Positions 10,238 through 19,764 of a stretch of 64,000 bases of DNA are shown here, in pieces. The notes under the pieces were generated by a model. That model was not told where the DNA came from. It made no database searches and saw only the letters and a program-made list of their open reading frames with translations. Both the position numbers and the translations under genes were made by a program. The stretch covers positions 124,001-188,000 of the forward strand of contig NZ_RJAD01000001.1 in NCBI RefSeq assembly GCF_003999995.1. Direction: 5' to 3'. The number at the start of each line of letters is the position of its first letter. Positions within the stretch are counted from its first letter, which is position 1. This stretch comes from Microbacterium sulfonylureivorans. Its GTDB lineage: Bacteria; Actinomycetota; Actinomycetes; Actinomycetales; Microbacteriaceae.

Positions 10238-11227
10238 TCAGCCCTCTTCGAGGATGCTGTCGGGCTGGATGTCGATCTTCGCGCCGGTCAGCTTGGCGGC
10301 CAGACGTGCGTTCTGGCCCTCCTTGCCGATCGCGAGCGAGAGCTGATAGTCGGGCACCAGGGCGCGGACGGCCTTGCTCGAGGCATCCAGGATGAAGCTC
10401 GACGTGACCTTCGCCGGCGACAGGGCGTTCGCGACGAACTTCGCGAGCTCGGGGTCGTAGTCGACGATGTCGATCTTCTCGCCGCTGAGCTCCTCCGTGA
10501 CGGCGCGGACGCGACGGCCGAGCTCGCCGATGCAGGCGCCCTTGGCGTTGATCGTCGGGTCGTTGGCCTTGACCGCGATCTTGCTGCGGTGTCCGGCCTC
10601 GCGCGCGAGCGACACGATCTCGACGAGACCCGCCGCGATCTCGGGCACCTCGAGCGCGAACAGCTTGCGAACCAGCCCCGGGTGCGTGCGCGACACCGTG
10701 ATCTGAGGCCCCTTGGTGCCCTTCGACACCGACGTCACGTACACGCGCAGGCGCGATCCGTGAGCGTACTCCTCGCCTGCGACCTGCTCCTCGGGGGGAA
10801 GGATCGCCTCGACGCTGCCGAGGTCGACGTGGACCATGCGGGGGTTGGGTCCCTGCTGCACGACGCCGGCGACGATGTCGCCCTCCTTGCCGCGGAACTC
10901 GCCCAGCACCGCGTCGTCGGCGATGTCGCGCAGGCGCTGGCTGATGACCTGCTTCGCGGCGAAGGCCGCGATGCGGCCGAAGTCCTCGGGCGTGCTCTCC
11001 TCTTCGCCGATGACGGCGCCCTCGTCGTCGACGAGTGGGATGAACACGGCGACGTGGCCGGTCTTGCGGTCCAGCTCGGCACGCGCGCCTTCGGGAAGCT
11101 CGCCCGTGGGCGAAGTGTGCTTGGCGTAGGCCGTCAGAATCGCCTGCTCGATGATCCTCACGAGTTCGTCGAAGGGGATCTCCTTCTCACGCTCGACGGT
11201 CCGCAGCAATCCGAGATCGATGTCCAC
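10238..11227 (-). CDS. nusA: Transcription termination/antitermination factor NusA
   Basis: NusA binds RNA polymerase and nascent RNA and tunes pausing, termination and rRNA antitermination. The 329-residue protein has an N-terminal polymerase-binding domain (about 1-125), an S1 domain (about 130-200) and two KH domains containing IGELGRRVRAVTEEL and IGKEGQNARLAAKL. It lacks the acidic C-terminal repeats of E. coli NusA, as is usual in actinobacteria. The GTG at 11227 follows GGAGG with five bases between them. It is the first gene of the operon. The usual upstream partner rimP is not present next to it. Confidence 0.96.
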   Translation of the reverse strand: MDIDLGLLRTVEREKEIPFDELVRIIEQAILTAYAKHTSPTGELPEGARAELDRKTGHVAVFIPLVDDEGAVIGEEESTPEDFGRIAAFAAKQVISQRLRDIADDAVLGEFRGKEGDIVAGVVQQGPNPRMVHVDLGSVEAILPPEEQVAGEEYAHGSRLRVYVTSVSKGTKGPQITVSRTHPGLVRKLFALEVPEIAAGLVEIVSLAREAGHRSKIAVKANDPTINAKGACIGELGRRVRAVTEELSGEKIDIVDYDPELAKFVANALSPAKVTSSFILDASSKAVRALVPDYQLSLAIGKEGQNARLAAKLTGAKIDIQPDSILEEG

Positions 11228-11379
11228 TCTGGCCTCCGTATTCAGCTCTCACCGACGCATCCAGCCGCCGGAACCCTCTAACGTTACCGGATGCCACAGC
11301 CGCCGACGCTGGGAACAGCCTGGCGGCGCGGACGGGAAGACCACCGGCGGCGCTGCTGTGCGCGGCGAGGGCACCCGGC

Positions 11380-11391
11380 CATACTGAGCGC
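11380..11391 (+). promoter_or_regulatory. Leaderless-type promoter of the AGCS symporter gene
   Basis: CATACT at 11380-11385 is followed by six bases and the ATG at 11392. Confidence 0.5.
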
Positions 11392-12891
11392 ATGGATTCC
11401 GTGAACGAGTGGCTGGTGACGTGGGGCGACAACCTGTGGACCTGGGTGGTGCTGCCGGTGGTGGTGATCCTCGGCGTCTACTTCACCGTGCGCTCGGGCG
11501 TGGTGCAGTTCCGCCTGGTGCCGGAGATGTTCCGCACCCTGACCGATAAGACCCCCCGGACCGCGGACGGCGAGCCGCAGTCGGTCTCGGCCTTCCAGGC
11601 CTTCACGATCTCAGCCGCATCGCGGGTCGGCGTCGGCAACATCGCCGGCGTGGGCACCGCGATCGCGCTAGGCGGACCGGGCGCGGTGTTCTGGATGTGG
11701 GTGATGGCCTTCATCGGCGGAGCCTCCAGCTTCATCGAGTCCTCGCTCGCCCAGCTCTACAAGACGCGCGACGGCGACCAGTTCCGCGGCGGACCCGCGT
11801 ATTACATGCAGCGCGGTCTCGGCGCGCGCTGGATGGGCATCCTGTTCGCGGTGATCCTCATCGTCTGCTTCCCGTTCGCATTCAGCTCGCTGCAGGCGAA
11901 CACGATCTCGGCCACCGTCACCGCCACGGTCGGCGAGGCCGGCGCGTGGCTCCCCTGGGTCGTCGGTGCGCTGCTCGCCGCTCTCACGGCTCTCGTCGTC
12001 TTCGGCGGCGTGCGCCGCATCGCCTCCGTGACCCAGACCCTCGTACCCGCGATGGCGCTGCTGTACCTCCTCCTCGGACTCGTGGTGGTCGCACTCCACG
12101 TCGACCGTCTTCCCGCGGTGTTCGCGGAGATCTTCACGTCGGCCTTCGGGTACGACGAAGTCGTCGGCGCTGCGCTGGGCTACATCATCCTCACCGGCGT
12201 CCGGCGCGGGATGTTCTCCAACGAGGCCGGCCTCGGCTCGGCGCCCAACGCAGGGGCGAGCGCGGCGGTGACGCACCCCGTCAAGCAGGGCCTGGTGCAG
12301 ACGCTCGGCGTGTACTTCGACACCTTCCTCGTCTGCACCATCACCGCGTTCATCATCCTGGTCTCGGTGCCCGACCTGTCCAACGCGACGAAGGGCATCG
12401 GGCTCACTCAGGGCGCACTCGTCAGCACGCTCGGCGAGTGGTCGAACATCGTCCTGACGGTCATCATCTTCCTGCTCGCCTTCTCCTCCATCCTCGGCAA
12501 CTACTACTACGGCGAGTCGAACATCGAGTTCATCACGCGTCGACCGTGGGTGCTGGTCTGCTACCGCCTGCTCGTCGTCGCCGCAGTCCTGGCCGGCTCC
12601 GTCGCGGGCGCCGATCTCGTCTGGAGCTTCGCCGACGGCGTCATGGGACTCATGGCGCTCACCAATCTCATCGCGATCGCGCTGCTGTCGGGGATCGCCT
12701 TCAAGCTGCTCAGCGACTACACCGCGCAGAGGCGCAGCGGACGGGACCCGGTGTTCACACGGGACCGCCTGCCCGGCGTCCGCGGCATCGAGCTCTGGGA
12801 GGACGAGCTGTCGGTGACCGGCCCGATCGACGTGGAGACGAAGCGGCGGCAGTCGGAGAAGCATCGCGACCACCTGCACAAGGACGCCTGA
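11392..12891 (+). CDS. Alanine/glycine:cation symporter (AGCS family)
   Basis: The 499-residue protein has about 11 membrane helices. It carries the AGCS signature GGPGAVFWMW-(V/M)AF-GG-SSFIESSLAQLYK near residues 94-125 and the NIAGVGTAIALGG segment before it. The family imports D/L-alanine or glycine with Na+ or H+. The last 60 residues are a soluble cytoplasmic tail (RDRLPGVRGIELWEDEL, then KRRQSEKHRDHLHKD). It is the first of three plus-strand genes in an accessory block between nusA and phoX, divergent from nusA. The exact amino acid cannot be read from sequence. Confidence 0.9.
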   Translation: MDSVNEWLVTWGDNLWTWVVLPVVVILGVYFTVRSGVVQFRLVPEMFRTLTDKTPRTADGEPQSVSAFQAFTISAASRVGVGNIAGVGTAIALGGPGAVFWMWVMAFIGGASSFIESSLAQLYKTRDGDQFRGGPAYYMQRGLGARWMGILFAVILIVCFPFAFSSLQANTISATVTATVGEAGAWLPWVVGALLAALTALVVFGGVRRIASVTQTLVPAMALLYLLLGLVVVALHVDRLPAVFAEIFTSAFGYDEVVGAALGYIILTGVRRGMFSNEAGLGSAPNAGASAAVTHPVKQGLVQTLGVYFDTFLVCTITAFIILVSVPDLSNATKGIGLTQGALVSTLGEWSNIVLTVIIFLLAFSSILGNYYYGESNIEFITRRPWVLVCYRLLVVAAVLAGSVAGADLVWSFADGVMGLMALTNLIAIALLSGIAFKLLSDYTAQRRSGRDPVFTRDRLPGVRGIELWEDELSVTGPIDVETKRRQSEKHRDHLHKDA

Positions 12892-12927
12892 CCGCGCAAC
12901 CCCGCCGGCCGTGCGCGCACGGCGACC

Positions 12928-12939
12928 TAGGCTGGCCTC
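12928..12939 (+). promoter_or_regulatory. Leaderless-type promoter of the DUF1206 gene
   Basis: TAGGCT at 12928-12933 is followed by six bases and the ATG at 12940. A small palindrome (GCCGTGCGCGCACGGC, 12908-12923) lies immediately upstream and could be a weak terminator for the symporter gene. Confidence 0.55.
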
Positions 12940-13761
12940 ATGCCGGGGCCCGCTGCGAAGTCCGTCGCCCGCGAGGCGGAGTCCAGCGCGGTGTTCGAGG
13001 CGTTCGCGCGCGCCGGGTACGTCGCGAACGGAGTCGTCCACGTCCTGATCGGGGTGATCGTCCTCGTCATCGCGCTGGGCGGTCGCGGGGAGGGCGACCA
13101 GGCGGGGGCGCTCAAGGCCGTCGCCGGGGCCGCCCTCGGCTTCGTGCTCCTGTTGTTCATCGCGATCGCGCTGTGCGCGCTCGGCCTCTGGCATACCGCC
13201 GAGGGCATCCTCGCCCGTGATCTCTCGGGCGATGTGAAGGGCGCGGCGCGGAAGTGGGGGCGTCGTGCCGCCGAGTGGGGCCAGGCGCTCGTCTTCCTCG
13301 CGCTCGGGGTCATCGCCGCCGCCGTCGCGCTCGGTGCGCGGCCCGACGCCGAAGAGGCGGCGGAGTCCGCCAGCCGCGGCCTGCTGGTCGTTCCGGGAGG
13401 GCCGATCGTCCTCGCCCTCATCGGCGTCGGCATCGGCATCGGCGGGGTCGCGTTCATCTCGATGGGCTTCCTCCGCAGCTTCCGCAACCGCATGGACATC
13501 CCGGACGGCGCGGTGGGTCGGTCGGTGACGGTCCTGGGCGTCGTCGGGTTCGTCGCCAAGGGCGTGGCCCTCGCGATCGTCGGGGTGCTGCTGCTCATCG
13601 CCGCGATGCGGGCGGATGCCGAGACCGCCGGCGGCATCGACGGCGCGATCGATGCCCTGCTCGCCCTCGCCCTCGGCCCGGTGCTCGTCGGGATCGTCGG
13701 GGCGGGATTCATCGCCTACGGCGTGTTCACCGTGGCCCGCGCTCGCTACGCGCGGATGTGA
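12940..13761 (+). CDS. DUF1206 membrane protein
   Basis: The 273-residue protein contains three repeats of about 80 residues. Each starts with a pattern like ARAGYVANGVVHVLIG (residues about 22, 105 and 200) and each carries two membrane helices, the DUF1206 architecture. The function of this family is unknown. It has its own promoter between the AGCS symporter and a PNPOx-like gene. The charged loops contain no catalytic motif. Confidence 0.85.
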   Translation: MPGPAAKSVAREAESSAVFEAFARAGYVANGVVHVLIGVIVLVIALGGRGEGDQAGALKAVAGAALGFVLLLFIAIALCALGLWHTAEGILARDLSGDVKGAARKWGRRAAEWGQALVFLALGVIAAAVALGARPDAEEAAESASRGLLVVPGGPIVLALIGVGIGIGGVAFISMGFLRSFRNRMDIPDGAVGRSVTVLGVVGFVAKGVALAIVGVLLLIAAMRADAETAGGIDGAIDALLALALGPVLVGIVGAGFIAYGVFTVARARYARM

Positions 13762-13822
13762 GGCGGGCATCCGTCTTGTCAATCCCCTGTCGCGCGCCCG
13801 CGACGGCGGGGAGCGTCGGAGC

Positions 13823-14350
13823 ATGACCGAGACACAGACAGAGCCCGAAGAGGTCACCGGCCTCGATGCGATCGCGAGGGTGAAGGAGCTCGTCGAGGAC
13901 ATCGACTTCACGATGCTCACGACGCAGGACCCCGCCGGGAACCTCGTGAGCAGGCCGATGAGCACGCGGCGGATGGATGACGACGGCGACATCTGGTTCT
14001 TCACCCTCGACGACACCAAGAAGGTCGCCGAGGCGCAGGCCGACCCGGGGCACGACGTGGGCCTGGCCTACATCGACGCCAAGGGCCACCGGTACGTGTC
14101 CGTCGCGGGCCACGCCGTCGTCGTCCACGACGAGGCGATGATGAAGGAGCTCTACACCCCCGATCTCGACATCTGGTTCGAGGACGGGCTGGGCACGCCG
14201 GGGATCGCCCTGCTGCGGGTGACTCCGGCGGAGTGCGAATTCTGGGAGCCGCGACACGGCAAGGTCGTGATGGCCGCCGGAATGTTGAAGGCCCTGGTGA
14301 CCCGCGGCACTCCGGACGACATGATGCGCCACGGCCGCGTCAGCTGCTGA
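13823..14350 (+). CDS. Pyridoxamine 5'-phosphate oxidase-fold protein, general stress type
   Basis: The 175-residue protein has the split-barrel flavin-binding fold of the general stress protein 26 group. Seen motifs are DFTMLTTQDPAGNLVSRPM, IWFFTLDDTKKV and RYVSVAGHAVVV. Such proteins bind FMN, FAD or F420; the substrate is unknown. The frame is open upstream, but the ATG at 13823 is where similarity begins and it has GGGAG upstream. It ends at a strong bidirectional hairpin facing phoX. Confidence 0.8.
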   Translation: MTETQTEPEEVTGLDAIARVKELVEDIDFTMLTTQDPAGNLVSRPMSTRRMDDDGDIWFFTLDDTKKVAEAQADPGHDVGLAYIDAKGHRYVSVAGHAVVVHDEAMMKELYTPDLDIWFEDGLGTPGIALLRVTPAECEFWEPRHGKVVMAAGMLKALVTRGTPDDMMRHGRVSC

Positions 14351-14362
14351 GCCCGAGCGGAC

Positions 14363-14396
14363 GAGGGCGGCACCGGTCCGCGCCGGTGCCGCCCTC
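14363..14396. terminator. Bidirectional terminator between the PNPOx-like gene and phoX
   Basis: Fourteen-base perfect arms (14363-14376 and 14383-14396) with a six-base loop lie between two convergent stop codons. Confidence 0.85.
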
Positions 14397-14411
14397 GGAT
14401 CGCCGGTGTGC

Positions 14412-16475
14412 TCAGCGGCGGTAGACCTGCACGACCGAGGGCCGTGGGGCGTTCGGCACGTCGCCGAGAGCGCTCGAGCCGTAGTCCGGGAAGAGCGACG
14501 TCGGCGCGGCCACGGTGCCGCCCTCGCCGGGGTGCTGGACGGCGACGAAGACCAGGCCCTCCCGGTCGTGGATGACCGGTCCGCACGTCTCGGCGTCCCG
14601 TGGCACCGAGAGGAACTGCTGCACGTGACCGCGGTCCGGACCGGTCAGCGGCACGAGGAAGAGGCCGTCGTTGTACCCGATCGTGCTCGGGGCGCCGTCC
14701 GTCGAGATCCAGAGGTTGCCCGCAGAGTCGAACGCGACGTTGTCGGGGCACGAGATCGGCGAGACGAGCTCCTTCGGGAATCCCGCGAAGTACGAGTTCG
14801 CGAAGACGGCGGGATCGCCGCAGAGCAGAAGGATGCTCCACCCGAAGGTCGTCCCGGCCTGACCACGGGTCTCGGTCATCTCGATGACGTGGCCGTAGCG
14901 GTTGCCGGTGACCGGGTTCGCCTCGTCGAGCGTCGCCGCCGACCGTGCCGAGTTGTTCGTGAGGGCGAGGTACACCTTGCCCGTCTTCGGGTTGGGCTCG
15001 ACGTCCTCGGGGCGGTCCATCTTGGTGGCGCCGACGGCGTCGGCCGCGAGGCGGGTGTGGACGAGCACCTCCTCGATCGTGAAGCCGGGGACGACGCTCC
15101 TGCCGTTCTTGGTGAGCGGGATCCAGATGCCGCGGCCGTCGAACTTCCCGTCCGCGGGCAGCGCGCCGGTCCCGGTGATCTCGGCCGCGGGCGAGTCGCC
15201 CGAGAACCTGGCGACGAAGAGGTCGCCCTCCGAGAGGAGCGTCAGGTTCTTCTTGCGCGAGCCCGAGATCCGGTTCTTCGACACGAACTTGTAGAGGTAG
15301 TCATTGCGCTCGTCGTCGCCCATGTAGGCGACCACGCGGCCGTCCTCGGCGACGATGACGTTCGCGCCCTCGTGCTTGAAGCGTCCCATCGCTGTGTGCT
15401 TGCGCGGCGTGGACGAGGGGTCCTGCGGGTCGATCTCGACGATGTAGCCGAATCGGTTGGGCTCGTTCACGTAGCCGGGATCGTGCGCGTTGAAGCGCGG
15501 GTCGTAGGTCTCCCACCCGGTGGACGTCGAGGTGGACGCGGTCGACTGGTAGCGCTTCTGGGCAGGTGTGTTCGCGGCCCACGCGAAGTAGCCGTTGAAG
15601 TTCTCCTCGCCCGACAGGATCGTGCCCCAGGGCGTGGTGCCACCGGCGCAGTTGCCGAGCGTGCCGCGCACCCAGCGGCCCTCGGGGTCGGCCGCCGTCT
15701 TGACGAGGTCGCTTCCCGCTGCCGGACCGGTCAGCTCGAAGACCGTCTCGACGGTGATCCGGCGGTTCCGCCTGCCGCCCACGACGTACGACCAGGGCTC
15801 GCCGGTGCGGCGGCGGGTGATCTCGACGACCGACATGCCCTGCGCGGCCTTGTAGATGTCGCCGCGGCGGCGGAGCTCTGCAGCATCGGCGGTCGGGGGG
15901 AACATGATGTTCGGGTTGACGTACTCGTGGTTGTTCACCAGCACGCCGGTCCTGCCGCTCGGGTCGGCGAGGATGTCGAGGTAGTCGCTGTTGTAGCCGA
16001 ACTGGAGCGCCTGCGCCTCGGGCGTCTGCGCCGCGAGCGAGAACGCCGGGGCGCTCTTGAACAGGGGATCGCCCCAGCGGATGATCGGCTCCCACGTGAA
16101 GCCCTCGGGGACGGTGAACGCGTCGACACTCGACGCCACCGGTGCGATCGGCTCGAACCGGAGACCGGCGCGGCCGGGTCGTCCGAACGCCGCACCCGGT
16201 CCTGCGGCGCCTGCGGCGGCGGCCCCCGAGACGGGCGCCTGTCCGCCGGCGGCGCCGACCGCGATCGCGACCGCTCCGGCTGCTCCGAGGCCCAGCAGCG
16301 CCCGGCGCGAGAGGGCGGCGTGCGCCACCTCCTGGAAGGTCTTGTTGCCCGAGGTGTTGCACTCGGGGCTGGTGCACGCGTTCGCGCACTTCAGCTGGCA
16401 GGTCACCCCCAGGCGCTTGCCTCGCGCGTGCTCCGCGAGCGGAAGCGAACGGCGGTTGTTCTCGATGATGGTCAC
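14412..16475 (-). CDS. PhoX-family alkaline phosphatase, Tat-exported
   Basis: PhoX is a Ca/Fe-dependent phosphomonoesterase exported folded by the Tat system. The 687-residue protein has the long N-terminal lead typical of actinobacterial PhoX. It includes a cysteine cluster (CQLKCANACTSPEC, residues about 27-40), then the twin-arginine segment LSRRALLGLGAAG near 58-70. The PhoX domain follows with VNNHEYVNPN, LGNCAGGTTPWGT, the SGEENFNGYF loop and a DRPEDVEPNP loop. The start is the GTG at 16475 after GGGAGG; the frame is open further upstream but without similarity. It stands alone between convergent terminators. I see no obvious Pho box. Confidence 0.9.
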   Translation of the reverse strand: MTIIENNRRSLPLAEHARGKRLGVTCQLKCANACTSPECNTSGNKTFQEVAHAALSRRALLGLGAAGAVAIAVGAAGGQAPVSGAAAAGAAGPGAAFGRPGRAGLRFEPIAPVASSVDAFTVPEGFTWEPIIRWGDPLFKSAPAFSLAAQTPEAQALQFGYNSDYLDILADPSGRTGVLVNNHEYVNPNIMFPPTADAAELRRRGDIYKAAQGMSVVEITRRRTGEPWSYVVGGRRNRRITVETVFELTGPAAGSDLVKTAADPEGRWVRGTLGNCAGGTTPWGTILSGEENFNGYFAWAANTPAQKRYQSTASTSTSTGWETYDPRFNAHDPGYVNEPNRFGYIVEIDPQDPSSTPRKHTAMGRFKHEGANVIVAEDGRVVAYMGDDERNDYLYKFVSKNRISGSRKKNLTLLSEGDLFVARFSGDSPAAEITGTGALPADGKFDGRGIWIPLTKNGRSVVPGFTIEEVLVHTRLAADAVGATKMDRPEDVEPNPKTGKVYLALTNNSARSAATLDEANPVTGNRYGHVIEMTETRGQAGTTFGWSILLLCGDPAVFANSYFAGFPKELVSPISCPDNVAFDSAGNLWISTDGAPSTIGYNDGLFLVPLTGPDRGHVQQFLSVPRDAETCGPVIHDREGLVFVAVQHPGEGGTVAAPTSLFPDYGSSALGDVPNAPRPSVVQVYRR

Positions 16476-16627
16476 GATGTGCCCTCCCTGGATGCGACTG
16501 CGCCAGCATCGTCCCGGGCGGGTACATCGCGGCGACGCGGAGGTGAACGGCGGGCATCGGCCAGATGAGAACGCGCTCATCCCGGCGTCCGCAGGGTCGG
16601 TCAGCCGCCGGGTACGCCGAACACGCC

Positions 16628-16653
16628 GATGCCGCGACCTGGGTCGCGGCATC
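16628..16653 (-). terminator. Terminator downstream of proS
   Basis: Eleven-base perfect arms (16628-16638 and 16643-16653) with a four-base loop follow the proS stop by about 20 bases. This 196-base gap also holds the phoX upstream region. Confidence 0.7.
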
Positions 16654-16671
16654 CGCTGCCGCGTTCTGCGG

Positions 16672-18468
16672 TCAGCGGCGCAGGCGCTCCACCGCGTCGG
16701 CGATCGTCACGGTCTCGCGGTCGCCGGTGCGGCGGTCCCACAGCTCGACCTGGCCCTCGGCCGCGGCGCGTCCGACGATCACGATCTGCGGCACGCCGAC
16801 GAGCTCCGCGTCGCCGAACTTCACGCCGGGCGACACCTTGGGCCGGTCGTCGTAGAGGACGTCGAGACCGGATGCCTCGAGCTGCGCCGACAGCTGCTCG
16901 GCGACGTCGAACACGACGGGCTCGCGGCCGGTCGCGACGACGTGCACGTCGAACGGCGCCACCGACGCCGGCCAGATGAGCCCCTTGTCGTCGTTGTTGA
17001 GCTCGGCGATGATCGCCAGGATGCGGGTGACGCCGATGCCGTACGAGCCCATCGTGACGGTGACGAGCTTGCCGTTCTCGTCGAGCACCTTGAGGCCGAG
17101 GGTCTCGGCGAAGAATCGGCCGAGCTGGAAGACGTGTCCGATCTCCATGCCGCGGGCGAGCTCGACGGGGCCGGAGCCGTCCGGCGCCGGGTCGCCCGCA
17201 CGGACGCTGGCCACCTCTACGAAGCCGTCCGCGGTGAAGTCGCGTCCGGCGACGAGGGTGTGCACGTGCTTCTCATCGATGTTCGCGCCGGTGACCCACG
17301 CCGTGCCGTCGACGACGCGCGGGTCGAGCAGGTAGCGGATGCCGGTTGCCGACTCCTCGCCGAGGACCGGGCCGGTCTCGGACCACGGGCCGATGTACCC
17401 CTTGACCAGCAGCGGGTTCCGCTCGAAGTCGGCCTCCGTCGCCGGCTCGACGACGGCGGGTGCGAAGGCGACCTCGACGCGCTTGTCGTCGACGTCGCGG
17501 TCGCCGGGGACGCCGATGATCACGAGCTCTCGCGTGCCGTCGAGGTGGGTGAGGGCGAGCACGACGTTCTTGAGCGTGTGCGCCGCCGTCCACTCCGTCA
17601 CGCCGTCCGTCGAGGGACCGGCGACACCGGGCGCGGGAGCGTCGAGGTGCGCGTTGGAGTGGTCGACGAGCGTCTGGATGGTCGGCGTGTTCGGCGAGTC
17701 GAAGATCACCGGGTCGCCGAGCCCGTCGAACGGGATCGCCGCGGGCACCGTCGTCGTGTATGCCTCGACGTTCGCCGCGTACCCGCCGGACGAGCGCACG
17801 AAGGTGTCCTCGCCCACCGCGGTCGGGTGGAGGAACTCCTCGGAGCGGGCGCCGCCCATGAGCCCGTTGTCGGCCTGCACGATGACGTACTCCAGGCCCA
17901 GCGTCTGGAAGATGCGCTCGTACGCGTCGCGCTGACGCTGGTACGAGGCATCCAGCCCCTCATCGGTGTAGTCGAACGAGTACGCGTCCTTCATCGTGAA
18001 CTCGCGGCCCCGCAGGAGGCCGGCGCGGGGACGGGCCTCGTCGCGGTACTTGTCCTGGATCTGATAGATCGCCAGCGGCAGGTCCTTGTACGACGAGTAC
18101 AGGTCCTTCACGAGGAGGGTGAACATCTCCTCGTGCGTGGGAGCCAGGAGGTAGTCGGCCCCCTTGCGGTCCTGGAGGCGGAAGATTCCGTCGCCGTAGG
18201 ACTCCCACCGACCCGACGCCTCGTAGGGCTCACGGGGCAGCAGGGCGGGGAAGTGCACTTCGTACGCGCCGGCCGCGGCCATCTCGTCGCGGATGACCTT
18301 CTCGATCTTCGCCTTGACCTTCAGGCCCAGCGGCAGCCACGCGAAGATGCCCGGGGCGTTGCGCCGGATGTACCCGGCGCGGACGAGCAGGCGATGGCTC
18401 GTGACCTCGGCGTCGGCCGGGTCCTCGCGGAGCGTGCGGAGGAAGAAGTGTGAGAGACGGGTGACCAC
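16672..18468 (-). CDS. proS: Prolyl-tRNA synthetase
   Basis: ProRS charges tRNA-Pro. The 598-residue protein has class II motif 1 around [17 protein letters not shown], motif 2 with [19 protein letters not shown], an editing (INS) domain around residues 225-385, and motif 3 with [12 protein letters not shown]. The [11 protein letters not shown] segment and an anticodon-binding domain follow. Length and domain order match the bacterial-type (ProS type 1) enzyme. The GTG at 18468 lies eight bases after a TAGACT -10 element. Longer starts would overlap the promoter. It sits in the backbone order ispG...proS...nusA. Confidence 0.96.
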   Translation of the reverse strand: MVTRLSHFFLRTLREDPADAEVTSHRLLVRAGYIRRNAPGIFAWLPLGLKVKAKIEKVIRDEMAAAGAYEVHFPALLPREPYEASGRWESYGDGIFRLQDRKGADYLLAPTHEEMFTLLVKDLYSSYKDLPLAIYQIQDKYRDEARPRAGLLRGREFTMKDAYSFDYTDEGLDASYQRQRDAYERIFQTLGLEYVIVQADNGLMGGARSEEFLHPTAVGEDTFVRSSGGYAANVEAYTTTVPAAIPFDGLGDPVIFDSPNTPTIQTLVDHSNAHLDAPAPGVAGPSTDGVTEWTAAHTLKNVVLALTHLDGTRELVIIGVPGDRDVDDKRVEVAFAPAVVEPATEADFERNPLLVKGYIGPWSETGPVLGEESATGIRYLLDPRVVDGTAWVTGANIDEKHVHTLVAGRDFTADGFVEVASVRAGDPAPDGSGPVELARGMEIGHVFQLGRFFAETLGLKVLDENGKLVTVTMGSYGIGVTRILAIIAELNNDDKGLIWPASVAPFDVHVVATGREPVVFDVAEQLSAQLEASGLDVLYDDRPKVSPGVKFGDAELVGVPQIVIVGRAAAEGQVELWDRRTGDRETVTIADAVERLRR

Positions 18469-18482
18469 GAGGGTCAAGTCTA
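18469..18482 (-). promoter_or_regulatory. Near-leaderless promoter of proS
   Basis: TAGACT at 18482-18477 is followed by eight bases and the GTG at 18468. Confidence 0.5.
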
Positions 18483-18573
18483 GAGGCGTGGCGAAGCCGC
18501 CGAGCGAGGGCGAGTCCTCGCGGGAAGCTCCCCGGGGGAGGGAGATCGGCGGTGGGATGCCGCGGCCCGCGCG

Positions 18574-19764
18574 TCAGGAGATGCGACGCCGCCCCGCATG
18601 GAGCACGGTGCGCACCACCAGGCCGGCGACGAGCGCCCAGAACGCGGCGCTCACCCCGAGGATCGCGACGCCGGACGCTGCGACGAGAAACGTGACGACT
18701 GCCGGCATCCGCTCCCCCGGATCGTCGATCGCCTGCTGCACGGCATTGCCGAACGCCGCGAACAGCGCCACTCCGGCGACCGCCGGGATCACCGCCTCGG
18801 GCGCGAGCAGCACGAGCGCGGCGAACGCCGCCGATGCCGCGCCGAGGACGAGGCTCGCCACGCCGGTGGACACGCCGGCCACCCACCGCCGCTTCGGGTC
18901 GGCGTCGGCCTCGGGGCCTGCGGCGAGCGCCGCGCTGATGGCCGCGAGGTTGATGGCATGGCCGCCGGCCGTCGCGCCGACTGCGGTGCCGATCCCGGTG
19001 ACGAGCATCGCGGGCCGCCACGGCACCTCGTATCCGAAGCTGCGCATGATCGCGACACCGGGCACGTTCTGCGACGCCATCGTGACGATGTAGAGCGGGA
19101 TCGCGATGCTGACGAGCGCCCCGAGCGTGAAGGCGGGCATCGTGAGCTCGACGTGCGGCAGCAGCAGGGCCGGGTCGACGGATGCCCCTTCCTGCGCGAG
19201 TGAGACGCCCACCACGATCGCGGCCGCGACGAACGCGAGCGGCACCGCCCAGCGGGGCGCGAGGCGTGCGAAGACGAGCCACGTCAGCACGACCGGCACG
19301 ACGCCCCACGGGTTGACCACGATGCCCGTGACCGGTGCGAGGCAGAGCGGCAGCAGCACCCCGGCGAGCATTGCCTGCGCGATGGAGGGCGGGATGCGGG
19401 CGATCAGTCGTCCGAGGTGCGGCCAGAGTCCGGTCAGCACGATCAGAGCGCCGACGACGAGGAAGGCACCGACGGCCGCGGGCCAGCCGCCTTCGACGAC
19501 GCCCGTGGCGGCGAGCAGCGCGGCGCCGGGCGTCGACCACGCGACGGTGATCGGCATCCGGTATCTCCAGGCGAGGATGAGCGAGCCGAGCCCCATCGTG
19601 ACGCACACGGTCAGGAGCCCGCTCGCCGCCTGCGCAGGCGTCGCGCCCACGGCACGGAGTCCCGTCAGCACGACGACGAACGCGCTCGTGAATCCGACGA
19701 GCGCAGTCACGATCCCGGCCGTGATCGGCCGGGACAGCGGGTCGGTCGCGTGGACCCCGGTCAT
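18574..19764 (-). CDS. BenE-family transporter (benzoate/H+ symporter-like)
   Basis: The 396-residue protein is almost entirely membrane, with about 11-12 helices. It begins PITAGIVTALVGFTSAFVVV and contains the family segments WSTPGAALL, IPPSIAQAMLAGVLLPLC and NVPGVAIMRSFGYEVPWRPA. BenE proteins belong to the UraA-fold transporters and the named member takes up benzoate. No aromatic degradation genes are in this window, so the substrate is open. Its ATG overlaps the upstream phosphotransferase gene by four bases, which ties the two together. Confidence 0.85.
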   Translation of the reverse strand: MTGVHATDPLSRPITAGIVTALVGFTSAFVVVLTGLRAVGATPAQAASGLLTVCVTMGLGSLILAWRYRMPITVAWSTPGAALLAATGVVEGGWPAAVGAFLVVGALIVLTGLWPHLGRLIARIPPSIAQAMLAGVLLPLCLAPVTGIVVNPWGVVPVVLTWLVFARLAPRWAVPLAFVAAAIVVGVSLAQEGASVDPALLLPHVELTMPAFTLGALVSIAIPLYIVTMASQNVPGVAIMRSFGYEVPWRPAMLVTGIGTAVGATAGGHAINLAAISAALAAGPEADADPKRRWVAGVSTGVASLVLGAASAAFAALVLLAPEAVIPAVAGVALFAAFGNAVQQAIDDPGERMPAVVTFLVAASGVAILGVSAAFWALVAGLVVRTVLHAGRRRIS

